This document shows, piece after piece, positions 26,218 to 35,694 of a stretch of 46,599 nucleotides of DNA. Every line of letters starts with the position of its first letter. Position 1 is the first letter of the stretch. The position numbers were made by a program, and so were the translations under genes. This DNA comes from Candidatus Pelagibacterales bacterium. Its GTDB lineage: Bacteria > Pseudomonadota > Alphaproteobacteria > TMED109. The stretch is from contig PAZF01000016.1 of NCBI GenBank assembly GCA_002715505.1, positions 1 to 46,599 on the forward strand, read 5' to 3'. Below the pieces are notes generated by a model. It was not told the origin of the DNA and made no database searches. It was given only the letters and a program-made list of their open reading frames with translations.

Positions 26218-27291
26218 ATGAAAAAAAAAAATATATTAGGTGTTTTACCTTCGTATTCTGCTGGAGGCGCAGAAAAAATAATGCTAATATATTTTAGTAG
26301 TATTATTAAAAGACCCTTTTCTCTAAATTTATTTGTAGTAAATAAATTAGGCCCTTTTAAAACTAATATATATAACACTATTGAATGTAGTTACAAAAGA
26401 TTTTTATACTCAGTACCTAAACTATTGATTACAATTAAAAAAAAAAACATAGAAATAATTTTTTCCACATTTCCTCATATTTCTATTATTTTATTAATTA
26501 CTAAAATGTTAAAATTACATAATTGCAAGATAGTAATTAGACAACCTAACATGTTATCTTCTTCTCTAAATACATCTTATAAATTAAAATTTATAAAATT
26601 TATATATTTAAAAGTAATCAATAAGGCTAATATAATTATAGTAACATCAAAAGCGATGAGGAAAGAAGCTTACGAATATAAATTAAAAAAAAATAAGCTC
26701 TTTCTTTTGCCTAATCCAGTTAATGTATTAAAAATTAGAAAAAAAACAGTTCCAAGGAGGACTAAAGGTTATGGATTAAAACTAGTCTTTGTAGGAAGGC
26801 TAAGTTTCCAAAAAGGATTAGATAGAGTTTTGGAGTTATTTTCAGAATTAAATAGCATAGAATTTTTAATTATTGGAGAAGGTAATCAAAAAGAAACTCT
26901 AAAAAATATAATTACTAAACATAAATTACAAAGTAAGGTTTCATTTTACGGATTTATGGAAAATCCTTACAGTTTAGTAGCTGGAGCTGATTACTTCCTT
27001 CTACCCTCAAGATGGGAGGGATTACCAAATTGTGTTCTTGAGTCTTTAGCGCTGGGAACACCTGTGATATCCTTTAAGGACGTGGTCTCTTTGAAAGACT
27101 TTAGTCATAATATAAAAAATAAGACCATTACCTTAATTGAAAACAAAAACAGTTTATTAAAATTATTAAAAAAACTTAAACCAAGGAAGGATTATTTAAA
27201 GCCTCAGCTCAGAAAAAGTTTGCTAACCAACCCATTGAATGAAGAGGATTATAGAAACAAATTAGATAAAATCATATTAAAATCATTATGA
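26218..27291 (+). CDS. glycosyltransferase family 4 (GT-B fold), first
   Basis: A 357-residue retaining glycosyltransferase. The N-terminal glycine loop is YSAGGAEKIM near residue 13. The C-terminal donor domain includes LVFVGRLSFQKGLDRVLE, FLIIGEGNQKE and the EX7E motif in RWEGLPNCVLESLALGTPVI. It likely adds a sugar to a lipid-linked surface glycan on the cytoplasmic side. It overlaps the next glycosyltransferase gene by 4 bases (ATGA). Donor and acceptor are unknown. Confidence 0.9.
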   Translation: MKKKNILGVLPSYSAGGAEKIMLIYFSSIIKRPFSLNLFVVNKLGPFKTNIYNTIECSYKRFLYSVPKLLITIKKKNIEIIFSTFPHISIILLITKMLKLHNCKIVIRQPNMLSSSLNTSYKLKFIKFIYLKVINKANIIIVTSKAMRKEAYEYKLKKNKLFLLPNPVNVLKIRKKTVPRRTKGYGLKLVFVGRLSFQKGLDRVLELFSELNSIEFLIIGEGNQKETLKNIITKHKLQSKVSFYGFMENPYSLVAGADYFLLPSRWEGLPNCVLESLALGTPVISFKDVVSLKDFSHNIKNKTITLIENKNSLLKLLKKLKPRKDYLKPQLRKSLLTNPLNEEDYRNKLDKIILKSL

Positions 27292-28382
27292 AAAATACAT
27301 CAAAAGTAGTTCATGTTATAGCAGATTTAGGAAATGGTGGAGCAGAGAGGCAGTTAATAGAATTGTTAAAATATAATCCATCTCATGGACTCTTGATTTT
27401 AAAAAACGCTGGAGTGTATAAAAAAGAATTACAAGATTACAAGATTAATTATTTAGAATTAAATATAAATAACCCTTTATTTATTATTTTTAATTTATTT
27501 AAGATTCGCAATGCTATTAAATTTTTTGATGCTTTAATCATCCAATGCTGGATGTATAATGCATGCTTTATTATAACCTTCATAAAATTAGTGACGCAAA
27601 TTCCTCATTCCATTGTCTGGGGGATAAGATGCTCCGATATGAATTTAAGTTATTATTCTACTAGTCTAAAATTAATATTTAAATTATGCAGACTTCTTTC
27701 ATTTAAAGCTAATGCTATAATTTATAATTCTAATGCAGGATTAGAATATCATAAAAAACTTAATTTTTTATCAGGTTTTAATAAAGTAATTTATAATGGC
27801 ATAGATTATAAAAAATTTAAATTTTCAAAATATTATAGATATAAATTAAGAAATAATTTAGGAATTAAAAAAAATGTAACGGTTATAATTTTTGCTGCCA
27901 GAGTAGATCCAATGAAAAACCATATAAGCTTGCTAAAGGCATTTGAAACTATTAGAAGAAAAAACAAAAAAACTATACTCCTATTAATCGGAAAAGGAAC
28001 AAATAAATTAAATAGCCAAGAAGGTGTAATTAAGTTGGGAATGAAAATGCCCATAGAAAATTATTACAGTGTAGGTGATATTATTATACTTCCTTCAAAA
28101 TTTGGAGAAGGTTTTTCTAACACACTAGCAGAGGGCATGCTATGTGAGCTTTTTCCAGCAACTACTGAAGTTGGAGATTCATTAGAAATTATATCTAATA
28201 TAGGAGTAACTTTTAAAAACCCTACAATAAAAGAATTAACAATTGGATTACAGAAGACATTAAGTTTAAAAAAAAACGAACTATTAATCTTGAAAAAAAA
28301 ATCAAGGAAGAGGATTATAAAAAAATTTAATCCTAAAAAAATGTCAGATGAATATAATAATTTTTATAAAGAGTTGATTTAA
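27288..28382 (+). CDS. glycosyltransferase family 4 (GT-B fold), second
   Basis: A 364-residue GT4-family enzyme. It shows DLGNGGAERQLIELL at the N-terminus, IIFAARVDPMKNHISLLKAF at the start of the donor domain, and the EX7E motif in FGEGFSNTLAEGM. Compared with the previous gene it is a different subfamily rather than a duplicate. It ends 1 base before the second AsnB-type gene. It likely adds a different sugar of the same surface glycan. Confidence 0.9.
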   Translation: MKNTSKVVHVIADLGNGGAERQLIELLKYNPSHGLLILKNAGVYKKELQDYKINYLELNINNPLFIIFNLFKIRNAIKFFDALIIQCWMYNACFIITFIKLVTQIPHSIVWGIRCSDMNLSYYSTSLKLIFKLCRLLSFKANAIIYNSNAGLEYHKKLNFLSGFNKVIYNGIDYKKFKFSKYYRYKLRNNLGIKKNVTVIIFAARVDPMKNHISLLKAFETIRRKNKKTILLLIGKGTNKLNSQEGVIKLGMKMPIENYYSVGDIIILPSKFGEGFSNTLAEGMLCELFPATTEVGDSLEIISNIGVTFKNPTIKELTIGLQKTLSLKKNELLILKKKSRKRIIKKFNPKKMSDEYNNFYKELI

Positions 28383-28383
28383 A

Positions 28384-30243
28384 ATGTGTGGATTCGTCGG
28401 GACAGTAAATATAAAAAATATAATTGATAGGGAGTTTCAAGAAAAAAGATTTAAGAAGGCAAGTCTTTTTTTAAAACAAAGGGGGCCGGATGAGCAAGCT
28501 GTATGGAGTGACAAAAATTCTTATTTTTTACATACAAGACTTAAAATATTAGATCTTAAAAATACTGGCTCTCAACCCATGGAATATGGTGATTATGTTA
28601 TTTGCTATAATGGGGAGATTTATAATTTCCAAGATTTAAAAAATAAGCTTATAAAAAAAGGATATCGATTTAAATCATCAGGTGATACAGAAATTTTATT
28701 AGCAAGCTGGATATGTTGGGGGCCAGATATTTTAAAAAAATTAGATGGGATGTTTGCTTTTTCTATATGGGATAAAAAGAAAAAAACTCTTTATTTGGCT
28801 AGAGACAGATTTGGGAAAAAACCTCTAGTATTTTCTGTATTAGAGAAAACTATATCTTTTGCGTCTGATATAAGAAGTTTAAAGGAAATAGCATATGCAG
28901 GAAAAATTGATAAATTAGCTGTAGAGAGTCTTTTTAGGTTTAGGTTTATTTATGAGCCACTAACTATTTATAATAATTTTAAAAAACTTCCAGCAGGCTG
29001 TTACCTTAAGTTCTCTTCAAATGGTATTGAGATAAAAAAATGGTTCAGTTTAAATAAAAAAACGAATTTTTTTCTTGAAGAAGAAAGCAAGAAAAAAATT
29101 GTAGATTTAACTACTAAAGCAGTTGAAAAAAGGCTAATATCAGATGTTTCTATAGGGGTATTTTTATCAGGCGGTATTGATTCTGGTATAATCAGTGCCT
29201 GTTTAGCTAAATTAAATAAAAAAATTCCTCATTTTACAGTAGGTTTTAAAAATCAAGGAAATTATTATGATGAAGCGAGTAGTGCTTCAAAACTTTCCAA
29301 ATACTTTGGTTTTGAGCACAACATTATTTACCTTGATTCTAACAAAATTAAACCTCAGATAGAAGAGATCATTTCAACTTGTGACGAACCATTTGCAGAC
29401 TCTAGTTCGATAGCAACTTATATGATAGCAAAGGAAACCAGTCAGCATATAAAAGTTGCTCTTTCAGGCGACGGAGGTGATGAAATTTTTGGAGGTTATA
29501 GAAAATATATGGCCTATAGATGGTATATTTTTACCCATATTTTTCCTCATTTTTTAAGAAAAAAATTTGGAGCAAGCCTGCCAAATTTTAAAAAGAACTT
29601 CTTTAGTGACAAAAGTAGAAAAATAAAAAGGTTTTTACTCAATGCTAGTTCAGATTTTAATAAAATGCAGATTAATTTTTTAGATCAACTTTCTAATAAC
29701 GAATACAGTAGACTTTTTGGGATTGAAAAAACAAACTTGGAGGAAGATATCTTTGATGATAACACTGAGTTTGATGATGATCTTAATCATGTTTTAGCTA
29801 GAGATATTAAGTTTTCTTTATCAGGAGATATGTTAGTTAAGGCTGACAGATTTTCAATGAGACATAGCTTAGAGGTAAGGTCACCCTTTTTGGACAAGGA
29901 TTTAGTTAATTATGCATTTAGTATATCAGGCAAAGAAAAAATAGGATTCTTCAAAGGAAAAAAAATTCTTAGGAAAGCATTTCTTGAAATATTTCCAGAA
30001 AAATATTTAAACTTGCCTAAAAAAGGATTTGAAGTTCCTTTAGATAAGTGGTTGCTAAATGACCTTAAATATTTAGTAAATAAGTCTTCTTCAAATAAAG
30101 TCTTAGATAGCTTAGGGATTAAAGATAAAAAAATAGTTGAAATTTGGAAAAACGAATTTTTTAGTGGTAAATCTGATAATTCTTGGAAACTATGGACTTT
30201 AATTAGTTACGCAAAATGGGCGGAATTTAATAGATTTGTATAA
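28384..30243 (+). CDS. asnB: asparagine synthetase B-type amidotransferase (second)
   Basis: A 619-residue AsnB homologue, clearly different in sequence from the one at 19836. Cys2 of MCGFVGTV is the glutaminase nucleophile. CYNGEIYNFQDLK and ARDRFGKKPL mark the glutaminase domain. The synthetase domain has the PP-loop FLSGGIDSGI near residue 263, VALSGDGGDEIFGGYRKY and KADRFSMRHSLEVRSPFLD. It ends the glycan cluster, right after two glycosyltransferases. One of the two copies may serve asparagine supply and the other amidation of a sugar acid; which is which cannot be told from motifs. Confidence 0.9.
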   Translation: MCGFVGTVNIKNIIDREFQEKRFKKASLFLKQRGPDEQAVWSDKNSYFLHTRLKILDLKNTGSQPMEYGDYVICYNGEIYNFQDLKNKLIKKGYRFKSSGDTEILLASWICWGPDILKKLDGMFAFSIWDKKKKTLYLARDRFGKKPLVFSVLEKTISFASDIRSLKEIAYAGKIDKLAVESLFRFRFIYEPLTIYNNFKKLPAGCYLKFSSNGIEIKKWFSLNKKTNFFLEEESKKKIVDLTTKAVEKRLISDVSIGVFLSGGIDSGIISACLAKLNKKIPHFTVGFKNQGNYYDEASSASKLSKYFGFEHNIIYLDSNKIKPQIEEIISTCDEPFADSSSIATYMIAKETSQHIKVALSGDGGDEIFGGYRKYMAYRWYIFTHIFPHFLRKKFGASLPNFKKNFFSDKSRKIKRFLLNASSDFNKMQINFLDQLSNNEYSRLFGIEKTNLEEDIFDDNTEFDDDLNHVLARDIKFSLSGDMLVKADRFSMRHSLEVRSPFLDKDLVNYAFSISGKEKIGFFKGKKILRKAFLEIFPEKYLNLPKKGFEVPLDKWLLNDLKYLVNKSSSNKVLDSLGIKDKKIVEIWKNEFFSGKSDNSWKLWTLISYAKWAEFNRFV

Positions 30244-30306
30244 AAATTATTTATTAAATTTATTTTTTAAGTTAATTTAATGCATTGAGGCAGTGTGCTA
30301 ATTTAG

Positions 30307-31275
30307 ATGATATTTAGATTCAAAAAGTACTATATAATATTATTTTTAGTCTTAGTATCCCTTAAAGGGACTTCTAATGATTTGAGAATTGCGGTATTAA
30401 AGTTTGGTTCAGTTAATTGGGAGTTAGATGTCCTAAAATATCATGGCTTAGATAAAAAGTATGATTTGAACATAAAAAAAATACAAATGACTAATAAAGA
30501 TGCAGCAGCTATTGCTTTTCTATCTGGTAGCGTAGATATTTTTGTTACTGATTGGATCTGGGTGAGCAAGCAAAGATATGAAGGAAAAAAATTTACACTT
30601 TTACCATATTCTTCAGCGGTAGGTGGTTTAGTCATGAAAGAAGAAACAAAAGTAAATAGTTTAAAAGATTTAAAAGATTTGAAGGTAGGTGTAGCTGGCG
30701 GCTCTATTGATAAATCATGGTTGTTTTTTAGAGCTTTCTTTAAAAAAGAATATGGTGAAGATCCTACTAATTTTTTTAATACCTCCTTTGCCTCACCGCC
30801 TTTAATTAATGGGCTTTTAAAAACTGGCAATTTAGATGCAGGAATAAACTACTGGAATTACATAGCTAGACTAGAGTCGCAGGGATTTAAAAGTATCCTA
30901 TATATAGAAGACATTTTTCCTGCATTAGGAATTAAAGGAGACCTTCCCTTAATAGGATATGTTTTCAAAGAAGATTTAATTGCCAAGGAGAATAATTTGT
31001 TGAGAAGGTTTTTTCAAGCTACAAAAGAGTCTAGGAAAATTTTAGAAAAATCTGATGATGAGTGGAATAGGATTAGGAAACTTACTGGAGCTGAAGACGA
31101 TAAAATGCTTGAAACTATAAGAGAAGGTTTTAGAAAAGGCATTCCTAAAAGTGAAGAAAATGTTTTAATCGAAAATATTTCTAAAGCATATACTATTTTA
31201 AAAGATATTGGAGGAAAAAAACTGGTAGGAGAAGGAACAAGTTTAGCAAAGGGAACTATCTGGTATGATAAATAA
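30307..31275 (+). CDS. NitT/TauT-type ABC transporter substrate-binding protein
   Basis: A 322-residue periplasmic binding protein of the NMT1/THI5/SsuA-like group. An N-terminal signal peptide (about residues 1-23) precedes LRIAVLKFGSVNWELDVLKY, and the DAAAIAFLSGSVDIFVTDWIW block is typical of this fold. Family members bind nitrate, sulfonates, taurine or pyrimidines; the ligand here is unknown. It begins a run of nine closely spaced genes. The 63-base gap before it is the only place for their promoter, but no clear promoter boxes are visible there. Confidence 0.85.
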   Translation: MIFRFKKYYIILFLVLVSLKGTSNDLRIAVLKFGSVNWELDVLKYHGLDKKYDLNIKKIQMTNKDAAAIAFLSGSVDIFVTDWIWVSKQRYEGKKFTLLPYSSAVGGLVMKEETKVNSLKDLKDLKVGVAGGSIDKSWLFFRAFFKKEYGEDPTNFFNTSFASPPLINGLLKTGNLDAGINYWNYIARLESQGFKSILYIEDIFPALGIKGDLPLIGYVFKEDLIAKENNLLRRFFQATKESRKILEKSDDEWNRIRKLTGAEDDKMLETIREGFRKGIPKSEENVLIENISKAYTILKDIGGKKLVGEGTSLAKGTIWYDK

Positions 31276-32032
31276 TAAGTTAAAATCAAAAAAATATTTA
31301 TTTTTAATAAAAGTTTTATCTTTTTTTGCCTTATTTTTATTTTGGGAGATAGTATCTTTAATTTCTAATCAAAATACCTTTCCTTCTATTATAAATGTTC
31401 TAAAAACTTTGTTGATCGAAATTTCTGATGGAGAATTATTTTTTCACTTAGGAATGACTCTTTATAGAGTTTTTATTTCTTTTATTATAGCAATGTTAGT
31501 AGGAATATTTGTAGGAATTTTAATGGGAAACTATAGAAGATTCGATGCGTTTTTAGATAGCTGGAATATATTATTTTTGAATATACCGGCTCTAGTTTTA
31601 ATTATTTTATCTTATATTTGGTTTGGGTTGACAGAAATTGCTGCAATTATTGCTGTTAGCTTAAATAAAATTCCTAATGTCATTGTTACAATCAGAGAAG
31701 GAGCAAAATCTATCGATAGAAATCTATTACAGGTGGCATTAATCTATAAAGTATCTAAAACTAAAAAATTTTTTGTTTTTTACTTGCCTCAACTATATCC
31801 TTATATTATAGCGGCAGCAAGAGGAGGTATAGCTTTAATCTGGAAGATAGTATTAGTAGTAGAACTATTGGGAAGAAGTAATGGAGTAGGATTTAAAATC
31901 CATGAGTTTTTTCAATTTTTTGATATTAAATCAATTTTAGCTTACACAATAGCTTTTGTGGTTGTCATGATATTTTTAGAACTATTTTTTTTAAAACCAT
32001 TAGAAAATTATGCAAGAAAATGGAGAATTTAA
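31265..32032 (+). CDS. NitT/TauT-type ABC transporter permease
   Basis: A 255-residue inner-membrane permease with about six helices (near residues 11-30, 60-85, 100-118, 125-140, 188-205 and 222-245). The cytoplasmic coupling loop (EAA-like) is seen around LIYKVSKTKKFFVFYLPQLYP followed by GIALIWKIVLVVELLG, typical of SsuC/TauC proteins. It overlaps the binding-protein gene by 11 bases and abuts the ATPase gene without a gap. Confidence 0.9.
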   Translation: MINNKLKSKKYLFLIKVLSFFALFLFWEIVSLISNQNTFPSIINVLKTLLIEISDGELFFHLGMTLYRVFISFIIAMLVGIFVGILMGNYRRFDAFLDSWNILFLNIPALVLIILSYIWFGLTEIAAIIAVSLNKIPNVIVTIREGAKSIDRNLLQVALIYKVSKTKKFFVFYLPQLYPYIIAAARGGIALIWKIVLVVELLGRSNGVGFKIHEFFQFFDIKSILAYTIAFVVVMIFLELFFLKPLENYARKWRI

Positions 32033-32800
32033 TTGGCAACTAGCATTAAAATAAATGTAAACTCTAAAATTTTTCCTACAAAAGATAAAGAAGATCAAAC
32101 GTATGCTGCCATAAAAGCATTGAATTTAAATATTTCTAAAGGAGAGTTTTGTTCTGTAATAGGACCCTCCGGGTGTGGAAAAACAACATTGCTTAACTTA
32201 ATCGCAGGCTTAGATAAAGATTTAAAAGGAGAAATTTTATTTGATGGGGGGAAAAAATTGGATGACATAAGAATTGCTTATATGTTTCAAAACTCAAGAT
32301 TATTACCTTGGTTGAATGTTTTAGAAAATGTCGAAGTTGTTTTAAGCAGAGATCAGAAGCTTAAACATAGAGCAAAAGAAATTTTATCTGTAATGGGTTT
32401 AGAAAAATTTCTTAAATTTTATCCAAATCAATTATCAGGTGGAATGCAACGTAGAGTAGCCTTAGCCAGATCATATTCAAGTCAACCAGAATTATTTTTA
32501 TTAGATGAGCCTTTTATATCCCTTGATGAAAAAATGGCAAATAAATTGAGAGAAATGCTAATTAATTTATGGACAAATGAACCCACTACAATAGTCTTTG
32601 TCACACATGATCTGAGGGAAGCAATTTATTTATCAGATAGAATTATATTTTTATCCAAAGCCCCTTCTAAGGTAATTTTAGATAAAAAAGTTAATATAAG
32701 AAGACCTAGAAAATTAGAAGATAAGAAAATTGAAACCTTAAGAGAAGAAATTTTAAAAACTACTAAGGATATTTTTGATGGAGAAGAAAAAAATGCTTAA
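32033..32800 (+). CDS. NitT/TauT-type ABC transporter ATP-binding protein
   Basis: A 255-residue SsuB/TauB-type ATPase. Walker A is GPSGCGKTTL, the Q-loop is YMFQNSRLLPW (typical of this subgroup), the signature is LSGGMQRRVALARS, Walker B is LFLLDEPF and the H-switch is FVTHDLREA; all are intact. The start is TTG, directly after the permease stop. It powers the importer formed with the two preceding genes and overlaps the next ATPase gene by 8 bases. Confidence 0.92.
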   Translation: MATSIKINVNSKIFPTKDKEDQTYAAIKALNLNISKGEFCSVIGPSGCGKTTLLNLIAGLDKDLKGEILFDGGKKLDDIRIAYMFQNSRLLPWLNVLENVEVVLSRDQKLKHRAKEILSVMGLEKFLKFYPNQLSGGMQRRVALARSYSSQPELFLLDEPFISLDEKMANKLREMLINLWTNEPTTIVFVTHDLREAIYLSDRIIFLSKAPSKVILDKKVNIRRPRKLEDKKIETLREEILKTTKDIFDGEEKNA

Positions 32801-33530
32801 GAATAAACTAGTATTAGAAATTAATAATGTAAAAAAATATTATAATTCTTTTCTAGCCTTAAATAACATTTCATTAAAAATAAATTCTGGAGAGCTAGTT
32901 GTTCTTTTAGGCCCTAATGGGGCAGGAAAATCTACTTTGTTTTCAATTATTACAGGCCTTATGAGAGCAGATAGTGGAGCGTGTTTAATCAATGGTTATA
33001 ATATAGCGGACAATACAATTAGTGCCTTAAAAAATCTTGGGGTTGTGTTTCAACAGCCAACGATAGATTTAGAACTTACTGTAAAACAGAACCTCTTATT
33101 TCACAGTAGATTACATGGAATTGATTTAAATCTTGTAAAAAAAACTATTTATGAAGAATTAGTTAAAACAGGACTAGAAAAAAAAATAAATAATAAAGCA
33201 AGAACATTGTCTGGTGGAGAAAGAAGAAAAGTAGAGTTAATAAGATCGTTGCTTCATAAACCTAAAATGCTTTTAATGGACGAACCAACAGTAGGCTTGG
33301 ACCCTGGAAGTAGAACAGATCTTTTAAGGAAAATACTTAATCTAAAAAAAACTAAATCTTTATCTATATTATGGACTACTCATTTGGTAGACGAAGCTGA
33401 AAAAGCTGATAAAATTATAATTCTTAACAAAGGTATAATTAAAACTGCTGGAACCCAATCTGAGATATTGAGTTTGGCAAAAGAAAAAAATTTAGCCAAT
33501 GCTTTTTTAAAAATAGTGAAAGGAGAATAA
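32793..33530 (+). CDS. ABC ATPase of the PQQ-alcohol-oxidation-associated set (PedB-like)
   Basis: A protein of about 245 residues with a complete ABC ATPase: Walker A GPNGAGKSTL, VVFQQPTIDLELTV at the Q-loop, LSGGERRKVELIRSL, Walker B LLMDEPTVGLDPGSR and TTHLVDEAEKAD. The PTIDLELTVKQNLLFHSRLHG block resembles the TIGR03864 type found with PQQ-dependent alcohol dehydrogenases. The start is ATG 32793, with GGAGAA 7 bases upstream; an upstream TTG at 32775 is less likely. It pairs with the ABC-2 permease at 35695, although two periplasmic-protein genes lie between them. Confidence 0.87.
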   Translation: MLKNKLVLEINNVKKYYNSFLALNNISLKINSGELVVLLGPNGAGKSTLFSIITGLMRADSGACLINGYNIADNTISALKNLGVVFQQPTIDLELTVKQNLLFHSRLHGIDLNLVKKTIYEELVKTGLEKKINNKARTLSGGERRKVELIRSLLHKPKMLLMDEPTVGLDPGSRTDLLRKILNLKKTKSLSILWTTHLVDEAEKADKIIILNKGIIKTAGTQSEILSLAKEKNLANAFLKIVKGE

Positions 33531-33531
33531 G

Positions 33532-34509
33532 GTGCAAAAGCTTTTAATATTTTTTATTCTAATTTTTAATTTTTTCATTCTATCTATTTTTATTCATGCT
33601 AATAATATTTTTATTAGCAATGAAAATAGTGACACTGTGGTGGTATTAGATGCTGCTACTAAAGAATTAGTAAAAACGATTGATACAGGGGGGAGACCTA
33701 GGGATTTAAAGTTTAATAAAAATTTTTCTAAATTATACGTAGTTATAAGTGAAGAAAACCATATACTAGAGATTGATACAGAAAAACTAGAGATAATAGA
33801 TAAAATTGAAACAGGAGATGACCCTGAGATTTTTGATATAGATTTTAACAATAATCTAATTGCTGTTTCTAATGAAGATGATAATGAGTTAACTCTAATT
33901 GATCTTAATAAAAAAGAGATAATTCAGAGTATTAAAGATGTAGGAGTAGAACCCGAGGGAGTTAATTTTACACCAGATGGTAATCTTGTTTATGTAACTT
34001 CAGAAGGTACTAGCTCAGTATTGATAATTGATGTCCCTAAAAGAGAGATAGTTAATGAAATATTAGTTGAAAATAGGCCAAGAAGGGGATTGTTTGTAAA
34101 TAATGGAAAAGAATATTGGGTTAGCAACGAATTAAGCGGAACTGTTTCTGTTATTGATACCAAAATGCAAGAATTAATAAAAACAATAAAATTTTCTATT
34201 AAAGGGATAAGGAATCAACAAATAACTCCAGTAGACTTTGCTTATGCTAAAAATAAAAATTTAGTCTTTGTTACTTTAGGAAGTGCTAATCACGTAGCAG
34301 TTGTAGATGCTTTAACACATAAAATTATTGAGTACATACTAGTAGGTAAAAGGGTTTGGGGTGCAGACGTAGACCTGGCTGAAGAAGAATTAATTGTTAC
34401 AAATGGAAATAGTGATGATATTTCTGTTGTTGATCTCAACAGATTATTAGCTATTAAATCCATTCCTGTGGGAAAAACACCACATAGTGTGAGAATAAAA
34501 AATAAATGA
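33532..34509 (+). CDS. YVTN-type beta-propeller protein, PQQ-associated (PedA2-like)
   Basis: A 325-residue secreted protein. A signal peptide (about residues 1-23) is followed by seven or so blades of the pattern found in YVTN repeats, for example NENSDTVVVLDAATKELVKT, VTSEGTSSVLIIDV, VSNELSGTVSVIDT and VTLGSANHVAVVDA. This fits the beta-propeller family (TIGR03866 type) linked to PQQ-dependent catabolism. The start is GTG with AGGAG 5 bases upstream. It lies between the ATPase and binding-protein genes of the same set and overlaps the latter by 4 bases. Its ligand, perhaps a metal or a dehydrogenase, is unknown. Confidence 0.85.
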   Translation: MQKLLIFFILIFNFFILSIFIHANNIFISNENSDTVVVLDAATKELVKTIDTGGRPRDLKFNKNFSKLYVVISEENHILEIDTEKLEIIDKIETGDDPEIFDIDFNNNLIAVSNEDDNELTLIDLNKKEIIQSIKDVGVEPEGVNFTPDGNLVYVTSEGTSSVLIIDVPKREIVNEILVENRPRRGLFVNNGKEYWVSNELSGTVSVIDTKMQELIKTIKFSIKGIRNQQITPVDFAYAKNKNLVFVTLGSANHVAVVDALTHKIIEYILVGKRVWGADVDLAEEELIVTNGNSDDISVVDLNRLLAIKSIPVGKTPHSVRIKNK

Positions 34510-35693
34510 AAATTTTTATTATAAGTTTTTTCTTGTTTATCTTTCATTTATCTTTGGTAGCCGAAAATAAATACTTTAGAATTGGTTTTATTGATTTAGA
34601 AAATGATATCAGATATGTAGATTGGGGAAGACATCCAGTAGATATTAGATCAAATCATAGTAAGGAAAATAGAGGAGTAGACGGAGCAAAGTTAGGTATA
34701 ATTGACTCTAAAAAATTAGAAAGAATAACAAAGACTAAAATTACTCTTGATCATTTAAGGGTAAAAAATGAAAATGATCTATATGATTTATTAAACTCAG
34801 ATAGAATAAAAAACTATAAATCTATTTTACTTGATCTAAATTTAGAAGAATTTACTAAACTAAATAGCATTTTGAGAAAAAGTAAAAGTATTATATTTTT
34901 TAATATTTCTGACCCAAATAATTTATTAAGATCTCAAATTTGTTTAGAAAATTTATACCATACCTATCCCAGTAATATGATGAAAACTGACTCTATAGCT
35001 CAGTTTTTAGTGGAAAAAAAATGGAATAAAACATTGCTTTTAACAGGAGGGCTAAAATATGATAAGGAATTCAGTAAATCTTTTAAGGTATCGTCTGAAA
35101 AGTTTGGTGTAAAAATAGCTGGAGAAAAATATTTCGTAAACTCTAATGATCCTCGTGCTAGAGAAAAAAATGACCTATCTTTTTTAACTAAAGGAAAAAA
35201 TTATAAAAGTATTTTTATATCAGATCTAGATGGTGAATTCGCTTTGGGAGTTCCAAATTCTTCAGTTAGCCCTGCTTCTGTATCTGGATCAGCAGGGCTG
35301 AGACCTCTAGCGTGGCATTGGTCTTATATGAGGCATGGGGCTCCTCAAGTGAATGGAAGATTTGAAAGGGAATTTGGAAGAAGAATGACTGAAAGAGATT
35401 GGAGTGCTTGGATAGCAATAAAGAGTTTAACAGAAAGTATTTTAAGAACTAAGGAAATTGAAACTAGTATACTTAAAAAATTTTTAAAAGATTCTACATT
35501 TAAAGTAGACGGTTCAAAAGGAATTAGCTTAAATTACAGAGATACTACAAAACAGTTAAGGCAGCCCATTTTTCTTGTATCTTCTGATAACTGGGTAACC
35601 TCTGTAACTCCTATTGAGAGTTTTCAAAATAGGGAAAATAATTTGGATACTATTGGTATAATTAAAAAAGAAATTAATTGTGAGAGTAAATAA
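34506..35693 (+). CDS. ABC-type substrate-binding protein, PQQ-associated (PedA1-like)
   Basis: A 395-residue periplasmic protein with an N-terminal signal peptide (about residues 1-18), related to branched-chain amino-acid-type binding proteins of the TIGR03863 group. Recognisable stretches are RIGFIDLENDIRYVDWG near the N-terminus, LLLTGGLKYDKEFSKSFK, and RPLAWHWSYMRHGAPQVNGR followed by RDWSAWIAIKSL, which are strongly conserved in that group. Pseudomonas PedA1 is the comparison. In P. putida the PedA1A2BC transporter is needed for growth at low lanthanide levels. A similar role here is inference. Confidence 0.85.
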   Translation: MKIFIISFFLFIFHLSLVAENKYFRIGFIDLENDIRYVDWGRHPVDIRSNHSKENRGVDGAKLGIIDSKKLERITKTKITLDHLRVKNENDLYDLLNSDRIKNYKSILLDLNLEEFTKLNSILRKSKSIIFFNISDPNNLLRSQICLENLYHTYPSNMMKTDSIAQFLVEKKWNKTLLLTGGLKYDKEFSKSFKVSSEKFGVKIAGEKYFVNSNDPRAREKNDLSFLTKGKNYKSIFISDLDGEFALGVPNSSVSPASVSGSAGLRPLAWHWSYMRHGAPQVNGRFEREFGRRMTERDWSAWIAIKSLTESILRTKEIETSILKKFLKDSTFKVDGSKGISLNYRDTTKQLRQPIFLVSSDNWVTSVTPIESFQNRENNLDTIGIIKKEINCESK

Positions 35694-35694
35694 T

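Noticed and set aside
32775-32792. Upstream TTG start for the PedB-like ATPase
   Set aside because: ATG 32793 has GGAGAA at the right distance and matches the family length better.
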